Assembly (NCBI RefSeq): GCF_000022325.1
Contig: NC_012034.1
Coordinates: forward strand, 1,983,501 to 2,047,500
Length of the DNA: 64,000 nt
Direction of reading: 5' to 3'
DNA from: Caldicellulosiruptor bescii DSM 6725
GTDB lineage: Bacteria; Bacillota; Thermoanaerobacteria; Caldicellulosiruptorales; Caldicellulosiruptoraceae
Below, piece by piece: positions 18,558 to 27,211 of the stretch (positions are counted from its first letter, which is position 1; each line of letters opens with the position of its first letter). Under the pieces are notes generated by a model. It did no database searches and was not told where the DNA came from. It saw only the letters and a list, made by a program, of their open reading frames with translations. The translations under genes and the position numbers were made by a program.

Positions 18558-18611
18558 CCCTTTTTTACAGAATTGTTACACAAATATTTCTAAAATATTA
18601 CAACACCATCT

Positions 18612-19253
18612 TTAAAAACCCATGTCTTCTTTGACAAGCACAACCTTGATTCTTCCTTTTGCAGGAGATCTTCTTGTTACAACAATATGGCTGCAGATGC
18701 ACTCAAAACTTAAACAATCATGGCATTTTCCATCCTGAGTACATGGTGTGTTTCGAGAAAGTCTTTTTGAGTTCATAGGAGATGCTATGTTCCTTACCCT
18801 CAGCAAACCTTGCTCTTCGTTTAAAACAAGCTTGTTCTTACCGGCAATCACTATTACATTTTTAGGACCAAAAAGAAGCGCTGCAAGTCTGTTGCCATTT
18901 CCATCTATGTTTATGAGTTTTCCGTCAAGTGTTATTGCGTTTGTTGACATAAGATAGTAGTCAGCCCAGAAAGATTTTCTGTAAATCTCACCAAGCTCCT
19001 CAGGTGTTATACCTTCTTTGTATCTGTCCAAAAAGTTGTAATTGCCATTTCTCAGAAAATCTATCACACCACACTCAAAAAGTGTCATCGACCCGCCACA
19101 AGATACCACACTGCCTTTTGAAATGAGCTTTTCTAAAAGAGGCACAACATCTTCTTTTTTCTCGATAACAAAACATTCAAAGTTTCTTGCTTCCAAGTTT
19201 TTCTTTACAGTTTCAAAGTTTGTATCTATCCACCATGCCTTGTGTGGATTCAT
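18612..19253 (-). CDS. LUD-domain (LutC/YkgG-like) protein
   Basis: A 213-residue protein of the LUD family (lactate utilisation domain, DUF162). Visible features are the N-terminal helix NFETVKKNLEARNF, the GGSMTLFECGV turn, YYLMSTNAITLDGKLINIDGNGNR and KNVIVIAGKNKLV. The C-terminal CTQDGKCHDC and CIC cysteines are typical of the clostridial subgroup. The partner LutA and LutB proteins are absent here, so a role in lactate oxidation cannot be assumed. Its start overlaps the ABC ATPase stop by 4 bases, placing it at the end of that operon. Confidence 0.8.
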   Translation of the reverse strand: MNPHKAWWIDTNFETVKKNLEARNFECFVIEKKEDVVPLLEKLISKGSVVSCGGSMTLFECGVIDFLRNGNYNFLDRYKEGITPEELGEIYRKSFWADYYLMSTNAITLDGKLINIDGNGNRLAALLFGPKNVIVIAGKNKLVLNEEQGLLRVRNIASPMNSKRLSRNTPCTQDGKCHDCLSFECICSHIVVTRRSPAKGRIKVVLVKEDMGF

Positions 19254-20512
19254 TTTAAATCACCCCTTGACATTTTATCGTTTGTCTCTTTTAAGATATA
19301 ATCTTGCAAGCTCTCAATGCTTGAAAAAACTAACGCTTTTTCCCTCAAGCAATTGTAAAGTTTAGTTGCCAAACCACCTGTGAAATCACGTTTTGAAATA
19401 TCCTCTTCTTCAATTATACAAAGATGATTAGCAAATTTAAGTGCCTCTAAGTTTTTTAAGTTTTGAACACCAAATGGAATGTTGCACAGCACACACAGGT
19501 CTGCTTTCTTGATAAGCTGAATGTTTTCGATGTACTCTTTTTCTCCAATTGGCATAAAAGGTTTTGTAAAAACTGTATAGATGGAAAAAAGTTGAGCTGT
19601 TTCAAAGTCTGTATCGTTTGTGGAAAGAACACCTGTTGTCACCCTGCATCCCATTTCAATTAGCATCTTATAAAGAAGCTGTGCACTTCCACCTCCTGAT
19701 ACAACATGTACATGAAAAGTTTTTGGAACGTCTGTCTGGATAAGCTCTATGTCAAATATACCGAAAGGATTTTTGTAAACAACTGCATCAACTTCATATA
19801 CTTTTCTTATATTCTCCTGAGTTAAAACCTCATCAGGTCTTCCAATATCCACAACTCTGCCATCTTTCATCATAATGATGCTATCACACACTTTTGCTGC
19901 CATCTTCAGATTATGAATTGCCATTATGACTATCTTCCCAGAAAACGCTTCTTCTCTTACAAGCCTAAGTATCTTTTCCTGATGAGAGATGTCTAAATTT
20001 GAGTTCGGCTCGTCCAAAAGTAAAACTTTAGTATCCTGAGCAAGTACACGAGCAAAAGAAGTTCTTTGCCTCTCACCACCTGATATCCTTAATATGCTCG
20101 AAAATTTTTTACTGGAAAGTTCAACCTGTTTTATTTTCTTCTCTGCAATTGTTCTACTTTCTTTGCTGTTTAAAAATTTACTCTTTTCATAAGGAAATCT
20201 CCCCATCATAACAACATCAAGGACTGTAAAAGGAAAGTTTGAAAATACATGTTGTGGCATATACGAGATATGCTTAGCCCTTTCTATATCAGAAAGTTGG
20301 CTAAGCTGCATATTATCAAAATAGATTTTTCCTTCAAAAATTTTGACAAGTCCTGCTAAAGCCTTTATCAGTGTACTTTTACCACTTCCGTTTGGTCCAA
20401 CAAATCCATAGACTTTCCCTTCTTCGAACTTAAGCCTTCCGTCTACCTCAACAATGGGATAAGAGTAGCCGCATTTAAGGTTCTCAACAAAAAGAGGCAT
20501 TATTCTATACAC
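19250..20512 (-). CDS. ABC importer ATPase (FecE/BtuD class) with an extra C-terminal domain
   Basis: A 420-residue protein. Residues about 1-255 are a complete ATPase: Walker A GPNGSGKST, Q-loop MPQHV, signature ISGGERQR, Walker B VLLLDEPNSNLD and the switch His in IMAIHN. About 160 further residues (from TDVPKTFHVHVVSGGG onward) form an alpha/beta, Rossmann-like domain not found in ordinary FecE or BtuD. It could bind a ligand or regulate transport (unknown). The start may be the GTG at 20512 or the ATG at 20500. It is coupled to the upstream permease and the downstream LUD gene. Confidence 0.85.
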   Translation of the reverse strand: MYRIMPLFVENLKCGYSYPIVEVDGRLKFEEGKVYGFVGPNGSGKSTLIKALAGLVKIFEGKIYFDNMQLSQLSDIERAKHISYMPQHVFSNFPFTVLDVVMMGRFPYEKSKFLNSKESRTIAEKKIKQVELSSKKFSSILRISGGERQRTSFARVLAQDTKVLLLDEPNSNLDISHQEKILRLVREEAFSGKIVIMAIHNLKMAAKVCDSIIMMKDGRVVDIGRPDEVLTQENIRKVYEVDAVVYKNPFGIFDIELIQTDVPKTFHVHVVSGGGSAQLLYKMLIEMGCRVTTGVLSTNDTDFETAQLFSIYTVFTKPFMPIGEKEYIENIQLIKKADLCVLCNIPFGVQNLKNLEALKFANHLCIIEEEDISKRDFTGGLATKLYNCLREKALVFSSIESLQDYILKETNDKMSRGDLK

Positions 20513-21515
20513 TCACCTCATTTTCATGCTTTTTCAGAAGGTACAGAAAGTATGGTACCCCCACTAAAGAGGTTATAATCCCAACCTTTACTTCAACCGG
20601 TGAAAACAATACTCTTGCAATTGTATCACACACAATCAAAAATATTCCACCACTTAAAATTGAAGCAGGTATCAGCCTTCTATAATCGCTTCCAACAATA
20701 AGTCTGAGCATGTGGGGGACAATTAGCCCAACAAAGCTGATTGGTCCTGAGACAGAAACCGCTATTCCTGTTATGAGCGAAACAAGAAAAAGCAAGGTTT
20801 TTTTCAGCTTTTCTGGATTTACTCCAATTGTAAAGCTTTCTTCCTCTCCAAGTATCAAAATGTTTATCCTCTTTGCAAATAGCAATGAGCACAGTATCAA
20901 AATACAAAGAGGAACTAAGCTAATCTTCACATGCACCCAGCTTCGACCGTCTAAACTACCGAGCATCCAAAAAATATATTCGCTTACCTGATACTGATTT
21001 ATGTTTGAAAGAATCAAAGAGTTTATGGAAGACACAAAGGTTGAAACTGCAATACCAATTAAAATGAGGTTTGTAATGGGCGTTTTGTTGTTCTTGGTTG
21101 AAAGCCTATACACTAAAAACGAAATCAAAAGCGCACCTGCAAAAGCAAACAATGGTAAATAAAATATGTTTATGGTGTTGAGCGAAAAGGCTATGCAAAC
21201 AATAGCACCTAAACTTGCACCACTTGATGTCCCAATAATACCTGAATCTGCCATAGGATTTCTGTAAAGTCCTTGAACCAATGCACCTGCTACGCTTAAG
21301 CTCATCCCGACAACCATTGCAATTAATATTCTTGGTAGTCTTATCTGACTTACAATAGTCAAATCAAGGCTGTTTACAGAACCTTTATTTAATCCTATCA
21401 TAAATAAAAGCGCCTTTAAAACACGAAGGGGAGGGATAAAAACACTTCCCACCCCTATGGATATTATAAATACTGCAAAAAGCAGAAAAGCTAAAATAAT
21501 CAAAACCTTTTTCAA
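20505..21515 (-). CDS. FecCD-family ABC importer permease
   Basis: A 336-residue polytopic protein of the iron-siderophore/haem/cobalamin permease family. It shows the family's conserved RLPRILIAMVVGMSLSVAG and GLYRNPMADSGIIGTSSGA segments, and SFVGLIVPHMLRLIVGSDYR, the coupling-helix region that docks onto the ATPase. About nine to ten membrane helices are apparent. It overlaps the ATPase start and follows the binding-protein gene by 23 bases. Confidence 0.92.
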   Translation of the reverse strand: MKKVLIILAFLLFAVFIISIGVGSVFIPPLRVLKALLFMIGLNKGSVNSLDLTIVSQIRLPRILIAMVVGMSLSVAGALVQGLYRNPMADSGIIGTSSGASLGAIVCIAFSLNTINIFYLPLFAFAGALLISFLVYRLSTKNNKTPITNLILIGIAVSTFVSSINSLILSNINQYQVSEYIFWMLGSLDGRSWVHVKISLVPLCILILCSLLFAKRINILILGEEESFTIGVNPEKLKKTLLFLVSLITGIAVSVSGPISFVGLIVPHMLRLIVGSDYRRLIPASILSGGIFLIVCDTIARVLFSPVEVKVGIITSLVGVPYFLYLLKKHENEVSV

Positions 21516-21538
21516 CTATACCACCACTTATAAAAACC

Positions 21539-22489
21539 TTATTTAAAAAGATACGGATATGCAGCTTTTGCTAAGTCATAAATACCTTCAACAATATAGT
21601 GCGAAACTGTTTGAACGTGCCTATCATCAAGAATAATTACGCTGTTGTTCTTCACAGCTTTCAAGTTTTTGAAAGCAGGGTCTTTTTTGAACTCCTCTAC
21701 ATACTGCTGAGAAGTCTTTTTGGGATTGTACGACGCAGATGGAATAACAATGATGTCAGGGTCCCATTCCAAAATTTGCTCTTTTGAAATAGTTGGCCAA
21801 CCTTTCAATCCCGCAACAGCAGCTATATTTATAACCCCTGCATATTTTGCTATCTCATGCTGAGTCGTATTTTTACCATATGTGGAATTGAAGTAGTATG
21901 TGTAGAAAAGCACATATTTTTTCTTTCTCAAGTATTTTACCTTTTTCTGGACAAAATTTATTTTATCGTCCATGTACTTTATAAGAGCCTGGCCTTTCTG
22001 GATTTCACCAGTTAGCTTTGAAAGATTTATTATCTCCTGTTTAATATTTTCAATTGAATTTGGATTTAAGCTGACATATATAGGACACTTAAGACCTTTC
22101 TTCAAAAGGTCGTACTTTGACTTGTCAATGTAATAAGGCACTATCACAAGGTCAGGTTTTGCCGCAATTATTTTTTCAATGTCGTTGCTCGAATATCTGC
22201 CTTTTACATTCTTAGCAAGATTCACAACATTCGAATTGTTCTTGTCATCAGCAAATATAGAAAGTCCTACAATTCTGTTAGCAGACACCATATTGAGCAA
22301 AATCTCATCTGTCTGAAGCGCAAGCGACAAAATCCTTTGAGGTTTTTGCTTTACAGTTATGCTATATCCTTTTCCATCCTTGACTGTGACAGGGAAGTCG
22401 GCAGCATGTGAATAAAATGGAATTAAAGCTACAGCAAATGTAATTAAAACAACTATTGCAATTAGCTTTTTAGAAAACTTCATCGGCAT
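21539..22489 (-). CDS. Substrate-binding protein of the FecCD-type importer
   Basis: A protein of about 316 residues with a signal peptide (KFSKKLIAIVVLITFAVALI, cleavage near SHA-AD) and a TroA/BtuF-type two-domain fold (PQRILSLALQTDEILL; KPDLVIVPYY; WDPDIIVIPS). The cargo is likely iron chelate, haem or a corrinoid; the sequence does not decide. There is no lipobox cysteine, unusual for a Gram-positive binding protein. The ATG at 22489 is preferred because AAAGGGG lies six bases before it. Confidence 0.88.
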   Translation of the reverse strand: MPMKFSKKLIAIVVLITFAVALIPFYSHAADFPVTVKDGKGYSITVKQKPQRILSLALQTDEILLNMVSANRIVGLSIFADDKNNSNVVNLAKNVKGRYSSNDIEKIIAAKPDLVIVPYYIDKSKYDLLKKGLKCPIYVSLNPNSIENIKQEIINLSKLTGEIQKGQALIKYMDDKINFVQKKVKYLRKKKYVLFYTYYFNSTYGKNTTQHEIAKYAGVINIAAVAGLKGWPTISKEQILEWDPDIIVIPSASYNPKKTSQQYVEEFKKDPAFKNLKAVKNNSVIILDDRHVQTVSHYIVEGIYDLAKAAYPYLFK

Positions 22490-22531
22490 ATTCAACCCCT
22501 TTGTATGTAATAATTTGCTTGCATTATTATA

Positions 22532-22852
22532 TCACACAAGTTGCTGGATGTCTATACTAATTATTTCTGTTTCTTCTGGTAATAAATTTAATAAGGTAGG
22601 ATCAAAAGGAAGCTCACGGTTTACCCACCTTATATAACCACTCACTGGGGATTTCAAGGTGTACGTCTTGTAGATTGACTCAATTCTTGCAAACTCTTCT
22701 CCTTCTTGAATATACCCTGACGTCTTGAAAAACTCAAATATAACAATATCACCAAGTTCTATTTCCAAATTTTTAGTTATTCCCACTGAAGCAAGCGAAC
22801 CATTAACTTCAACCCACATATTCCCAAAAAGAAGCCTCTCACCATACAGCAT
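22532..22852 (-). CDS. GcvH-like lipoyl-domain protein lacking the lipoyl lysine
   Basis: About 106 residues with the glycine-cleavage H-protein fold: VGITKNLEIELGDIV, then IESIYKTYTLKSPVSG and NREL. In GcvH the modified residue is the Lys of ESVK, seven residues before SPVSG. Here that position is Tyr (residue 61) with a Lys immediately after, so normal lipoylation is doubtful. No glycine-cleavage genes are nearby. It follows the TlpA-like gene. The ATG at 22852 is chosen over the ATG at 22861 for its Shine-Dalgarno spacing. Confidence 0.75.
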   Translation of the reverse strand: MLYGERLLFGNMWVEVNGSLASVGITKNLEIELGDIVIFEFFKTSGYIQEGEEFARIESIYKTYTLKSPVSGYIRWVNRELPFDPTLLNLLPEETEIISIDIQQLV

Positions 22853-22882
22853 CTTTTCCATTCCCTTTTTAAAAATATTTTT

Positions 22883-23383
22883 TTACTTTCCAGCAAATTT
22901 TTTTAGTTGATCATAAGTCATCATACCAACATTTTTCGCTATTACCTTGCCTTTTTCGTCAATCAAAAATGTTGTGGGTATTCCTTCAATCCCAAATTGT
23001 GCAGAAATCTTTCCATCTCTGTCAAGAAGTACTGGGTACGTCACTCCCATTGAACTTAAGAACTCTTCAACTGTTGTTTTATCTTCTTGAATATTAATGC
23101 CAATCAAAACAACATCTTCGTTTTCGCGATAAAATCTTTCAAAATCGGGTATCTCAGCCCTGCAGGGTGGACACCATGTCGCAAAAAAGTTGAGCACAAC
23201 CTTTTTACCCCTAAAATCTGATAATGAATACTCTTTGCCATCCACTGATACAAGCTTGAAATTGACTATACCTTCGGCAGCTGCGTTCTCTTTTGAGCGC
23301 GACATAATCTGGTATACTAAAAGCCCAATCAAAATGGCGCTTATCAATATAAAGATAACATTTTTGATTTTATTATTCAACAT
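22883..23383 (-). CDS. Membrane-anchored TlpA/ResA-like thiol-disulfide oxidoreductase
   Basis: A 166-residue protein with an N-terminal signal anchor (about residues 8-25) and an extracellular thioredoxin fold. The active site is WCPPC in FFATWCPPCRAEIP (about residue 74), and the cis-proline is in EGIPTTFLID. Such proteins reduce or isomerise disulfides outside the membrane using electrons passed by CcdA, whose gene is directly upstream. Confidence 0.92.
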   Translation of the reverse strand: MLNNKIKNVIFILISAILIGLLVYQIMSRSKENAAAEGIVNFKLVSVDGKEYSLSDFRGKKVVLNFFATWCPPCRAEIPDFERFYRENEDVVLIGINIQEDKTTVEEFLSSMGVTYPVLLDRDGKISAQFGIEGIPTTFLIDEKGKVIAKNVGMMTYDQLKKFAGK

Positions 23384-23417
23384 GAAATATTCACCTCTTC
23401 TTGAAATTTTCTATTTT

Positions 23418-24065
23418 TTACCTGAAAAAATTTATCTTATCAAAAAATGCAAGCATGCCAAATGCAATCAAAAGCGCACCTGTAAAATACTCTATTGCCC
23501 TGCTGTACCTATTCAACATGCCAAAAGAAGCTTTTAACCTATCTATTAAAAAGCTTGAGATCAAAAACGGCACGGCAAAACCCATCGAATAGATAAAAAG
23601 CAGCATCGCTCCTTTTAAAAGAGTCTTTGAAATAGCCGCCATACTCAAAATAGAGGTTAAAACTGGTCCCACACATGGGCTCCAGCTTATACTCAAAACC
23701 ATTCCTAAGATTAATGGTGAAGCGTTAATATTCAAATTACTTTTACCCTGTATAGGTATAAAAATCCTTTTTAAAAAATCTGGTGACAAGTCAAGCATCA
23801 CCAGACCCATCAAAACAATAACTATTGCTGCTATCTTTTTTAGCACAAAACTGTACCCAGAAAAAACACTGCCTACCACTGCAGCAAGCACTCCAAGTAC
23901 AACAAAGACAATTGAAAATCCCAGAACAAACAAAAGGCTATTTTTTAACCTGCTACCCTTTTGAGAAAAAAGATATAGGACATACACAGGAATAAGCGGC
24001 AAAATACAGGGTGAGAAAAAAGACAAAAAACCGGCTGTTGCCGCAACAAAAATATCTATTTTCAT
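23418..24065 (-). CDS. ccdA: CcdA-family transmembrane electron transporter
   Basis: About 215 residues and six membrane helices. The two redox cysteines sit in SPCILPLIPVYVL (helix 1) and SWSPCVGPVLTS (helix 4). CcdA moves reducing equivalents from cytoplasmic thioredoxin to extracytoplasmic thioredoxin-like proteins, here probably the TlpA-like product next door. The ATG at 24065 (GGGGAAG upstream) is preferred. An upstream in-frame start would place 18 hydrophilic residues before helix 1. Confidence 0.93.
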   Translation of the reverse strand: MKIDIFVAATAGFLSFFSPCILPLIPVYVLYLFSQKGSRLKNSLLFVLGFSIVFVVLGVLAAVVGSVFSGYSFVLKKIAAIVIVLMGLVMLDLSPDFLKRIFIPIQGKSNLNINASPLILGMVLSISWSPCVGPVLTSILSMAAISKTLLKGAMLLFIYSMGFAVPFLISSFLIDRLKASFGMLNRYSRAIEYFTGALLIAFGMLAFFDKINFFR

Positions 24066-24082
24066 AATATTCTTCCCCTTTT

Positions 24083-24730
24083 TTATTTGATTTTGTACCC
24101 ACCATTTACAATTACCCACACATCATCCAGTGCTTTTAATCCTCTGCCATCACTTCTTGCTACTAAATAAAAATGGTTAAATAAAAGTTGCTGGTTTGCT
24201 CCTATATCTTTTGCGCTTGTCAAATCAATAATTGTTGCACCTTTTGGCAAAACTGAAATAGCTTTTCCAACCCGCACCACAAACTCTGTTGATGCATCAA
24301 ACAAGATGGTTTTGTTTTTCGGAACCTTTATAACCTCATAACCTTTGGTATATATAAAGTCACCTTTTTTTACTCCTGAAGAACTTGAGATATTTTTTAA
24401 TTGGGCATCAAGCTGTGCAGTTTGCAATTTTAACTTTTCAATCTCAGAAGACAAATTCGCAACGCGGCTTTGAAGCTTTGAAATATCCTGTGCTTGATCT
24501 GAAGAAGTATTTGTATCTTTAATCTTTTTATCTAATTCATTTATTTTATTGTCTATGTACGCCTTTAACTGGTCAACCTGCTTTTTTAAAAAACCGTATG
24601 TGACAAGAGCATTGCTGTCAATTGACTGTGTAGATGCAAATATAACCCCCAGGCTCAGCACTCCTGCGACCAGAACAAGTATCAAAAAATTTACGCCTTT
24701 TTTAAACCTGCACTTTCTTTCTTTTTCCAA
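24083..24730 (-). CDS. Secreted or anchored coiled-coil protein, unknown function
   Basis: A 215-residue protein that I cannot name. It has a basic start, one membrane helix (about residues 14-31), a long coiled coil (about 45-110, with the heptad run [19 protein letters not shown]), and a compact C-terminal domain with [15 protein letters not shown] and [21 protein letters not shown]. The C-terminal domain reads like a small beta-sheet module that may bind something at the surface. The TTG start has GGAGGGA just upstream and overlaps mazF by 40 bases, so it is probably co-transcribed with mazF and ccdA. Confidence 0.65.
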   Translation of the reverse strand: MEKERKCRFKKGVNFLILVLVAGVLSLGVIFASTQSIDSNALVTYGFLKKQVDQLKAYIDNKINELDKKIKDTNTSSDQAQDISKLQSRVANLSSEIEKLKLQTAQLDAQLKNISSSSGVKKGDFIYTKGYEVIKVPKNKTILFDASTEFVVRVGKAISVLPKGATIIDLTSAKDIGANQQLLFNHFYLVARSDGRGLKALDDVWVIVNGGYKIK

Positions 24731-25134
24731 TCATATCCCTCCGCTGTCCATTCAATTAACCCAAGGCTTATAAGAATTGCCTGATTTACTTTTTCCATAA
24801 CCTCATCAGAAAGCTTGCCAACCTTATTTTTGAGCCGCACTTTGTCAATTGTTCTGATCTGCTCAAGTAAAATGACAGAGTCACGGCTGAGACCAAACTC
24901 ACCCGCACGAATCTCAACATGGGTTGGAAACTTGGCTTTGCCAATCTGTGAAGTTATCGCAGCCACAATCACAGTTGGGCTGTATTTGTTCCCTATATCA
25001 TTTTGAATTACCAGAACTGGTCTTATGCCACCCTGCTCAGAACCAACATGAGGAGCAAGGTCAGCATAAAATATGTCTCCCCTTTTGATTTCAAGTGGTG
25101 GTTGATTTTGATTTTGTTGTATCACTTTCGCCAC
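24691..25134 (-). CDS. mazF: MazF/NdoA endoribonuclease toxin
   Basis: Up to 147 residues, of the PemK/MazF family: [20 protein letters not shown], then [27 protein letters not shown] and [14 protein letters not shown]. The conserved Arg and Thr of the RNA-cutting site are present. The N-terminus is about ten residues longer than usual; a GTG at 25125 is an alternative start. It follows the antitoxin with an overlap and sits downstream of alr, as in Bacillus subtilis (alr-ndoAI-ndoA). Confidence 0.93.
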   Translation of the reverse strand: MAKVIQQNQNQPPLEIKRGDIFYADLAPHVGSEQGGIRPVLVIQNDIGNKYSPTVIVAAITSQIGKAKFPTHVEIRAGEFGLSRDSVILLEQIRTIDKVRLKNKVGKLSDEVMEKVNQAILISLGLIEWTAEGYDWKKKESAGLKKA

Positions 25135-25405
25135 TCTCCGCTATCCTACTTTCTTCTATTCTATAAAAATCATACCCAAAATCATCATAAATTATATTCT
25201 CATATTTTAAAAGTCCTTCAAAATCAAGTGCAAGCCATTCGTTTGCAATGCTTCTATTTAGCTCTGCATATTTTTTATAACAACTTTCAAGTTCTCTTTC
25301 AATCTTTTTCTGCTTTCTTTTTTCAAAAGCTGTCCTCGTAAAACCATCATCATAAGAATTACTTTTATACTGCAAAAGGAATTTTACAAATCGTATTTGC
25401 GGCAT
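25091..25405 (-). CDS. Probable MazE/NdoAI-type antitoxin, divergent N-terminus
   Basis: About 104 residues. The middle and C-terminal part ([20 protein letters not shown] and the following NRSIANEW) matches the toxin-binding tail of NdoAI-type ribbon-helix-helix antitoxins. The expected DNA-binding start (a short strand followed by two helices) is not clearly recognisable in [16 protein letters not shown]. The position immediately upstream of mazF makes the antitoxin role likely, while DNA binding is uncertain. The ATG at 25405 has GGGGG seven bases upstream. Confidence 0.7.
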   Translation of the reverse strand: MPQIRFVKFLLQYKSNSYDDGFTRTAFEKRKQKKIERELESCYKKYAELNRSIANEWLALDFEGLLKYENIIYDDFGYDFYRIEESRIAESGESDTTKSKSTTT

Positions 25406-25511
25406 CTCATTTCCCCCTTGCAAAACAAAATATAAAAAACATGTAGGAATAAGCGGATGAGCTTATTATCAATTATACGGTTTTTGAAAAGAATAAATCA
25501 ATGTAAATTTT

Positions 25512-26684
25512 TCATAAGATATAGTTTAATATTTTGACAACTCGCCCATCCTTTATATAAACCCGTGGGATTCGTTTGCTAAATGAACACACAATCTCAT
25601 AGTTTATAGTGCCAATCTGCTCAGCCAAATGGTCAGCCAAAATCTCATTTTTTCCTTGTTTTCCTATAATGACAACCTCATCGCCAATCTTGACATCCTC
25701 AATATCGGTCACATCTACCATGCATTGGTCCATACATATATTCCCAATAACCTTGGCAAACTCACCTTTTATGAGAACATATCTTTGACTACTTCCAATA
25801 CGCGTAAAACCATCTGCATAACCAATAGGTATGGTAGCAATTTTGCTTTTGCGTGTAGTTATATATCTTCTGTTGTAGCTTATTGGGAAACCTTCCGGCA
25901 CCTCTTTTACATTGATAACTCTTGCCTTGACAGACATCACAGGCTTGATACTTATGTGCTCTTTCAAGCTACTGTTTGGATAAAGCCCGTATAGGATAAG
26001 ACCAAGCCTTACAACATCAAGTTGATACTGGGGGAAACGGATTGCCGCACTGCTATTTGCAATGTGCTTATATTTAAAGTATACCCCATTTTTATTGAGT
26101 TCTTTCACAAATTTTTCAAATTTCATAAACTGCTCATGCGTAAAATCATCAGAATCTGGATCGTCTGCAGATGAAAAATGAGAGAATATTCCTTCAAGTT
26201 CGATGTTTGGTAACTTTGCTATATTTAGAACTGTCTGTATACTTTCATCACAGCATAGAAATCCAATTCTTCCCATTCCAGTATCAACTTTGATATGTAT
26301 CTTAGCATTTTTTCCTATCTTCTGTGCTGCCTGGCTAAGATAATATGCCTGCTCATACGTGTAAACTGTCTGGCTAATATCATTTTCAACAACCTGCTCA
26401 GAAAGTTCAAAAGGAGTAAAACCTAAAATTAAAATTGGAACATCAAAATTGAAATGTCTCAACTGCAATGCCTCGTCAATTATTGCCACAGCAAGCATAC
26501 TAACACCATTTTTTACAAGTACTCTTGAAATTTCAACCGCTCCGTGCCCATATGCATCAGCTTTTACAACAGCCATTATTTTTGTTTGAGGTAAAATCTT
26601 TTTTTTGATATTTTCAAGATTGTACACCAAATTGTCAAGGTCAATCTCTGCCCACACCCTGTTGTAGAGCGACAATTTGTTCAT
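25512..26684 (-). CDS. alr: Alanine racemase
   Basis: A 390-residue PLP enzyme converting L- to D-alanine for peptidoglycan. The PLP lysine is in AVVKADAYGHGAV (about residue 40). The catalytic Tyr region is PISYNRRYIT, and GYADGF and CMDQCMVDVTD are also conserved. Normal length. Its ATG overlaps the stop of the upstream lipoprotein by 4 bases. Together with acpS, the lipoprotein and mazEF it forms a block conserved in Bacillus-type Firmicutes. Confidence 0.96.
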   Translation of the reverse strand: MNKLSLYNRVWAEIDLDNLVYNLENIKKKILPQTKIMAVVKADAYGHGAVEISRVLVKNGVSMLAVAIIDEALQLRHFNFDVPILILGFTPFELSEQVVENDISQTVYTYEQAYYLSQAAQKIGKNAKIHIKVDTGMGRIGFLCCDESIQTVLNIAKLPNIELEGIFSHFSSADDPDSDDFTHEQFMKFEKFVKELNKNGVYFKYKHIANSSAAIRFPQYQLDVVRLGLILYGLYPNSSLKEHISIKPVMSVKARVINVKEVPEGFPISYNRRYITTRKSKIATIPIGYADGFTRIGSSQRYVLIKGEFAKVIGNICMDQCMVDVTDIEDVKIGDEVVIIGKQGKNEILADHLAEQIGTINYEIVCSFSKRIPRVYIKDGRVVKILNYIL

Positions 26685-27202
26685 CCCTTTCTATACTTTT
26701 TGTATTCTTTCAAGTAAATGGTTTTCATAAACCTTTTATCATGATATATTACTCCTATTTTTTCCAGTTTGTCGTATACAAAGTAGAAATGGAGGTACCT
26801 TATATCATCTTTCAGTTCTAACGTAACAATTGTTTGATTCTGCTGAACTACAATTGAGTACTTTTCGGCATTTATCAGCTTATCTATATAGTAGTCCAAA
26901 AATATGTCCTGGGCAATACTTTTTATGTTTTTGCCATCCATCAAAACATTTCCGTCCTCTTTTGTCAATTTTATCTTTCTTGTGCCGTTTACAAACTCCG
27001 CCTCAACCCTCCCATCAATTCTCTTTTCTAAAAACGAGTACTTTGAAACACCATCTTTTGAAGAGATTTCCACATAACCTTTTGCAATATAGTCGGAAAA
27101 AATTTTTAAAGCAGGACGTTGAACAGTATTTTTGCATCCAGAAAGTTCAAAAAGCAGCATAACTACTATACACAGCCAGAGTTTTTTATACAAAAACCTC
27201 AT
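26681..27202 (-). CDS. YdcC/GerS-like lipoprotein
   Basis: A 173-residue lipoprotein: a signal peptide ending in the lipobox LSGC (about residue 23), then a beta-rich LolA-like domain (YVEISSKDGVSKYSF; RKIKLTKEDGNVLMDGK; IVTLELKDD). Its place directly upstream of alr matches ydcC in Bacillus and gerS in Clostridioides, where GerS acts in spore germination. Caldicellulosiruptor-type organisms are not known to sporulate, so another envelope role is likely (inference). Sequence similarity itself is weak. Confidence 0.65.
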   Translation of the reverse strand: MRFLYKKLWLCIVVMLLFELSGCKNTVQRPALKIFSDYIAKGYVEISSKDGVSKYSFLEKRIDGRVEAEFVNGTRKIKLTKEDGNVLMDGKNIKSIAQDIFLDYYIDKLINAEKYSIVVQQNQTIVTLELKDDIRYLHFYFVYDKLEKIGVIYHDKRFMKTIYLKEYKKYRKG

Positions 27203-27211
27203 TCTTTATAT

